Source: Thermoplasmata archaeon
GTDB taxonomy: Archaea > Thermoplasmatota > Thermoplasmata > Lutacidiplasmatales > UBA184
Direction: 5' to 3'
Assembly (NCBI GenBank): GCA_022749815.1
Contig: JAKIWV010000001.1
Location: 124,001-188,000 of the forward strand
Length of the DNA: 64,000 bases
This document shows positions 60,801 to 64,000 of the stretch, one piece after another. The position numbers and the translations under genes are program-made. Below the pieces are notes generated by a model. That model was not told the origin of the DNA, searched no databases, and was given only the letters and a program-made list of their open reading frames with translations. How positions within the stretch are numbered: position 1 is the stretch's first letter; each line of letters begins with the position of its first letter.

Positions 60801-62228
60801 ATGGCCGAGCTTCCGGACAAGGCTGAGCGGTTCATCGACTGGTATCTCGAGGCCGTCGAAGTCGCCGGGCTCACCGACAAGCGGTACCCCGTGAAGGGGA
60901 TGAACGTCTGGACACCGTACGGATTCCAGGCCCGTCGATTGTTGGATGGCGTATTGATCCGGGGCATCGAAGCGACGGGCTCCCAGGCCGTTGAGTTCCC
61001 GACGCTGATCCCTCGGACGGAGTTCCAGAAGGAGAAGCAGCATGTCAAGGGGTTCGACGAGCAGGTCTACTGGGTCACGCGGGGCGGCGCGACGGAACTC
61101 GATGTCCCGCTGGTGTTGCGGCCGACGAGCGAGACGGCCATGTATCCGATCTTCGCGATCTGGATCCGTTCCCACCGGGACCTGCCGCTCAACGTCTATC
61201 AGATCGTCAACGTTTTCCGGTACGAGACGAAGACGACGCGCCCGTTCCTCCGGATCCGGGAAATTCACTTCTTCGAGGAGCATACCTGTCAGCTGACCGA
61301 CGACGCGGCGGCGGCCCGATGCCGATCGAACCTCGATACCTTCCACGACATCGCCGAGGCATTGGCGCTCCCCTACGTCGCCAGCCGGCGACCGGAGTGG
61401 GACAAGTTCCCGGGCGCGTTCTACTCGATCGCGCTCGACCTGCCCGTCGGAGGGGCCCGCACGCTCCAGGTCGGCACGATCCACCACTACCGCGAGAACT
61501 TCTCTCGGCCGTACGAGATCCGCTACGAGGACCTGTCGGGGGCCCTCCAGTACGTCCACCAAACCACCTTCGGTCTCTCCGAACGCCTCTTGGGTGCTAC
61601 CGTGGCGGTCCACGGCGACCGTCGCGGAGTCGTGTTCCCGTCCTCGATCGCGCCCTACCAGGTCGTGATCGTGCCGATCGTCTCCCAGAACAGCGGCCCG
61701 ATCGCCCTGGACGCGGCCCGGGCGCTCGCCACCCGGCTTCGCGCCCGGGATCTCCGCGTCCACGTCGACGACTCACCGGACCGCCCGGGCGCGAAGTACT
61801 ACCTCTGGGAGTCCCGGGGCGTTCCGCTGCGGATCGAGATCGGGCCCCGGGAAGCCGCCGCCGGGACGGTGACCGCTGTTAACCGGCTGGGGGAGAAGAA
61901 GAGCCTGGGACCCGGACCCCTCGAAGAACCGATCATCCAGGCCCTGGCGGACTTTGACACCGCGTTGTCGGCCCGGGCCCGCGCGACCTTTCAACAGTCC
62001 TTCTCCGTGGCGCATCGACTCGAGGAACTCGCGAACTCCACGACCGTGCGCCTCGTGGCGTGGTGCGGTGCAGAGGCCTGTGGCCATCAGATCGAACAGG
62101 CGATCGAGGGCGCGGTCTTGGGCGTTCCCGAAGGGCCTCTGCCGATCGACCCCGGTCCCCCGCCGGGATGCATCGCCTGTGGCAAGACCGTGGACTCGAA
62201 GTGGGCCTTGGCCGGACGGCCGCTCTGA
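60801..62228 (+). CDS. proS: Prolyl-tRNA synthetase, archaeal/eukaryal type
   Basis: Protein of 475 residues. Class II motif 2 region LRPTSETAMYPIFAIWIRSHRDLPL...RIREIHFFEEHT and motif 3 HGDRRGVVFPSSIAPYQV are present, followed by the anticodon-binding domain and a C-terminal zinc site (WCGAEACGHQ and CIACGK). The absence of the bacterial INS editing insertion fits the archaeal class. It charges tRNA-Pro in the cytosol. ATG start. Confidence 0.95.
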   Translation: MAELPDKAERFIDWYLEAVEVAGLTDKRYPVKGMNVWTPYGFQARRLLDGVLIRGIEATGSQAVEFPTLIPRTEFQKEKQHVKGFDEQVYWVTRGGATELDVPLVLRPTSETAMYPIFAIWIRSHRDLPLNVYQIVNVFRYETKTTRPFLRIREIHFFEEHTCQLTDDAAAARCRSNLDTFHDIAEALALPYVASRRPEWDKFPGAFYSIALDLPVGGARTLQVGTIHHYRENFSRPYEIRYEDLSGALQYVHQTTFGLSERLLGATVAVHGDRRGVVFPSSIAPYQVVIVPIVSQNSGPIALDAARALATRLRARDLRVHVDDSPDRPGAKYYLWESRGVPLRIEIGPREAAAGTVTAVNRLGEKKSLGPGPLEEPIIQALADFDTALSARARATFQQSFSVAHRLEELANSTTVRLVAWCGAEACGHQIEQAIEGAVLGVPEGPLPIDPGPPPGCIACGKTVDSKWALAGRPL

Positions 62229-62246
62229 CCGGCCCGCGTCGATTGC

Positions 62247-62543
62247 CTACGCCGACGGGGGCGTGCCCACCGGGGTCTCCGGCCAGAACAGCCAGAGTCC
62301 CGCGAGGCCGAAGAGCAGCAAGGTGATCACCACGGCGTACTCCCCGTTGTCGAGCCAGGTCCCGTAGGAGAGGCCCCACCAGAGGTAGAACGCCACGGCC
62401 GCGACGACCAGCGCGCCGAACCCTCCCAGGCCGATCTGCTGGGCGGTGGGCCACCGGGAGCCGAGAGGCGTCGACGTGGAGCCGGACACGGAATCGGTCG
62501 CCGACCCCCGGTGCTCCGCATAAGCGTTTTGGGGTCCGCACAT
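62247..62543 (-). CDS. Small two-helix membrane protein
   Basis: Protein of 98 residues: a hydrophilic N-terminus of ~35 residues, then two transmembrane helices (IGLGGFGALVVAAVAFYLWWGL and YAVVITLLLFGLAGLWLFW) joined by SYGTWLDNGE. I do not recognise the family; similar small membrane proteins occur beside housekeeping genes in archaea. ATG at 62543. Convergent with proS (18 bp). Confidence 0.65.
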   Translation of the reverse strand: MCGPQNAYAEHRGSATDSVSGSTSTPLGSRWPTAQQIGLGGFGALVVAAVAFYLWWGLSYGTWLDNGEYAVVITLLLFGLAGLWLFWPETPVGTPPSA

Positions 62544-62590
62544 GGTCCGCGGCTTCCGGCCGACTCCCAGGCCACCGTTCCGGGCGCCCG

Positions 62591-62598
62591 CTTATAGC
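62591..62598 (+). promoter_or_regulatory. TATA-like box CTTATAGC
   Basis: Lies 33-40 nt before the ATG at 62631. Confidence 0.5.
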
Positions 62599-62630
62599 AG
62601 AGGACTTGGATAGACTACCCGAGGTCCGGC

Positions 62631-64000
62631 ATGGCCACTCAATCGACGGTGTCCGGTCGGGCCAAACCGCTCTTTGGGCGCGCCGAGATCCGGGAAGGAA
62701 TCCACCGGCACCTCGAGGCGGCGAAGAGTGGCTCGGGCAGCTGCGTGCTCCTGGTGGGGGAAGGCGGCGTGGGAAAGACCACGATCCTCCGGACGATCGT
62801 CGGCGACGCCCGGGACCGCGGGTTCCAGGTACTCGAGGGCTCGGCGCAGCCGGCCGACCCGCCGCAACCGTTCGCCGTGATCCAGGAACTCGTACGGTCG
62901 CTGCGGAAGAGCCCCCCGACGCCCGAGACCCCCAACCCGGCGACGGCGAGCCTTCCCCTGTTGCTCGCCCCGGTCGAGCAGGACCCCGCCGTGACGGGCC
63001 GGCCGGTGGGATTCTTCGACCCGAGGAGCGACCCCGAACCCGAAGACCAATTGCTCGCGCTGCTGGCCGGGCCGGACGTGCGGATCGGCGAAAGTCGCAT
63101 CGAGCTCCACGACCGCGTCTCCACGTTCCTCAGCGACCTCGCCGTCCGAGCGCCCCTCCTCCTGGCGATCGACGACCTCCAGTTCGTCGACGAGTCCAGC
63201 TTCCAGTTCCTTCGGGAATTTGTCCGGACGCTCCCCGATCGACGGATCGTCGTGCTCGCGACCAGCGTGCCCGAGAGCGAGGCCCCGACGCGGACGGCGG
63301 CGCTGTTGAGCGCCCTCGCCGAGGCCCCCGGAGTCGGACGGATCCCCGTCCGGGCCCTCGCCGAGAACGAGCTTCCAGAGTACGTCCGCTGGCTCATGGG
63401 GGGTCACGAGCCGAGCCGCGACGCCGTCGTCCGCTGGTTCACTCAGACCGAAGGGAACCCCCTCTTCGTGGAACAGCTCGTCCGAGGCTCGATGGGCTTC
63501 GGGCCCGCTCCCGCGACGCCTCGGGCGGAAGCGGGCATCCGCGACCTCGAGGAGGTTCTTCGGGAACGAGTTCGGACCCTCAGCGAGAGCGACCGGCGCG
63601 TGCTCGTTTACAGCGCGGTGTTGGGGAAGGAATTTGATTTCGCGACGCTCCTGGCCGCCGCCGGCGTCGACGAGGAACAGCTCGCCGAGGCGCTCGACCG
63701 GCTCGTGCGCGGCGGGCTGCTACGAGAAAAGGGAGGCGAGGTCTATGAATTCGTCCGGGAGGCCGTCCGGGCCGAGGCCTACGCTGGTCTGACCGAGACG
63801 CGCCGACGGATCCTTCACCGGAAGGCGGCCACGGCCATCGAGCAGGGAGCCCGGGATCCCGGAACGGTCGTCTTCGAGCTCGCTCGCCAGTTCTACCTCG
63901 CCCACGACGAGTCGAAAGCGCTGGACTACAACCGCCGGGCCGCCCAGTTGGCGACTTCGGGGTATGCCTACGATGCGGCGATCGTGCATCTCCAACGCGC
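62631..64000 (+). CDS. STAND-type AAA ATPase with C-terminal helical repeats, partial
   Basis: The first 456 codons of a protein that runs off the window. LFGRAEIREGIHRHLEAA opens the domain, Walker A is GEGGVGKTT (~43-51), Walker B LLLAIDDLQFVDESS (~178-192), and NPLFVEQLVRG is the sensor-like motif of AAA_16/LuxR-type STAND ATPases. From about residue 390 the sequence looks like TPR-type helices (ELARQFYLAHDESKALDYNRRAAQLA). Such proteins act as signal-sensing switches; the effector is beyond the window. ATG 62631 is supported by the promoter. Confidence 0.85.
   Translation, partial: MATQSTVSGRAKPLFGRAEIREGIHRHLEAAKSGSGSCVLLVGEGGVGKTTILRTIVGDARDRGFQVLEGSAQPADPPQPFAVIQELVRSLRKSPPTPETPNPATASLPLLLAPVEQDPAVTGRPVGFFDPRSDPEPEDQLLALLAGPDVRIGESRIELHDRVSTFLSDLAVRAPLLLAIDDLQFVDESSFQFLREFVRTLPDRRIVVLATSVPESEAPTRTAALLSALAEAPGVGRIPVRALAENELPEYVRWLMGGHEPSRDAVVRWFTQTEGNPLFVEQLVRGSMGFGPAPATPRAEAGIRDLEEVLRERVRTLSESDRRVLVYSAVLGKEFDFATLLAAAGVDEEQLAEALDRLVRGGLLREKGGEVYEFVREAVRAEAYAGLTETRRRILHRKAATAIEQGARDPGTVVFELARQFYLAHDESKALDYNRRAAQLATSGYAYDAAIVHLQR

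Overview
The window reads as chromosomal DNA of a GC-rich, aerobic archaeon, most likely a Thermoplasmata relative (Thermoplasmatota); the lineage is inferred from gene content, not from a marker tree. The evidence is an archaeal RpoE'/Spt4/dephospho-CoA kinase/S24e/S27ae gene block, archaeal-type ProS, DUF373, type II GAPDH, a tricorn-factor-like M1 peptidase, tRNAs without encoded CCA, a tRNA with a bulge-helix-bulge intron, and many genes preceded by a TATA-like box 25-35 nt before the start codon (leaderless transcripts) with frequent GTG/TTG starts.

0-20 kb: two large, related secreted and membrane-anchored surface proteins (107-2551, 6857-10915) lie among housekeeping genes: membrane proteins, VOC and DUF1428-like proteins, an NDH-2-like flavoprotein, a MoaD-like/BNR-repeat pair, an EamA transporter, an M1 aminopeptidase, an ABC-2 type exporter, a DUF420-like protein, a flavin split-barrel protein and an SRPBCC protein.

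20.3-27.8 kb: an accessory-looking stretch that appears less GC-rich. It has long non-coding gaps, one orphan exported protein with a possible translated leader, and two very large Kelch-repeat surface proteins. It ends at two tRNA genes, one with a 30-nt intron in the T-loop.

28-34.3 kb: a winged-helix regulator, an MFS transporter and a three-gene membrane redox unit. The unit comprises a CCS-motif membrane protein, a polytopic NapH/NosR-like protein with a di-cluster ferredoxin tail, and a membrane paralogue of its hydrophobic part.

34.3-45.7 kb: an aerobic carbon monoxide dehydrogenase island. It holds coxM-coxS-coxL (form I active-site motif AYRCSFR), coxG, the maturation genes coxD and coxE, the Mo-cofactor gene moaA, an XdhC-like gene and an unusual MocA-XdhC-YHS triple fusion. 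An AbiE-like regulator/nucleotidyltransferase pair sits inside it. Together these would let the cell oxidise CO, build and insert the Mo/Cu-cytosine-dinucleotide cofactor, and feed electrons to respiration.

45.9-49.6 kb: two VapBC toxin-antitoxin modules with palindromic operators flank tRNA-Arg(CCG). A TauE/SafE transporter and a small secreted protein made of N-glycosylation-sequon repeats follow.

49.6-64 kb: the information-processing block (S27ae, S24e with a long charged tail, dephospho-CoA kinase, Spt4, RpoE'), a VOC protein, type II GAPDH, acyl-CoA dehydrogenase, ThiL, a second ABC exporter, glutamate dehydrogenase, a phosphoribosyltransferase, DUF373, ProS, a small membrane protein and the first 456 codons of a STAND-type ATPase that runs off the window.
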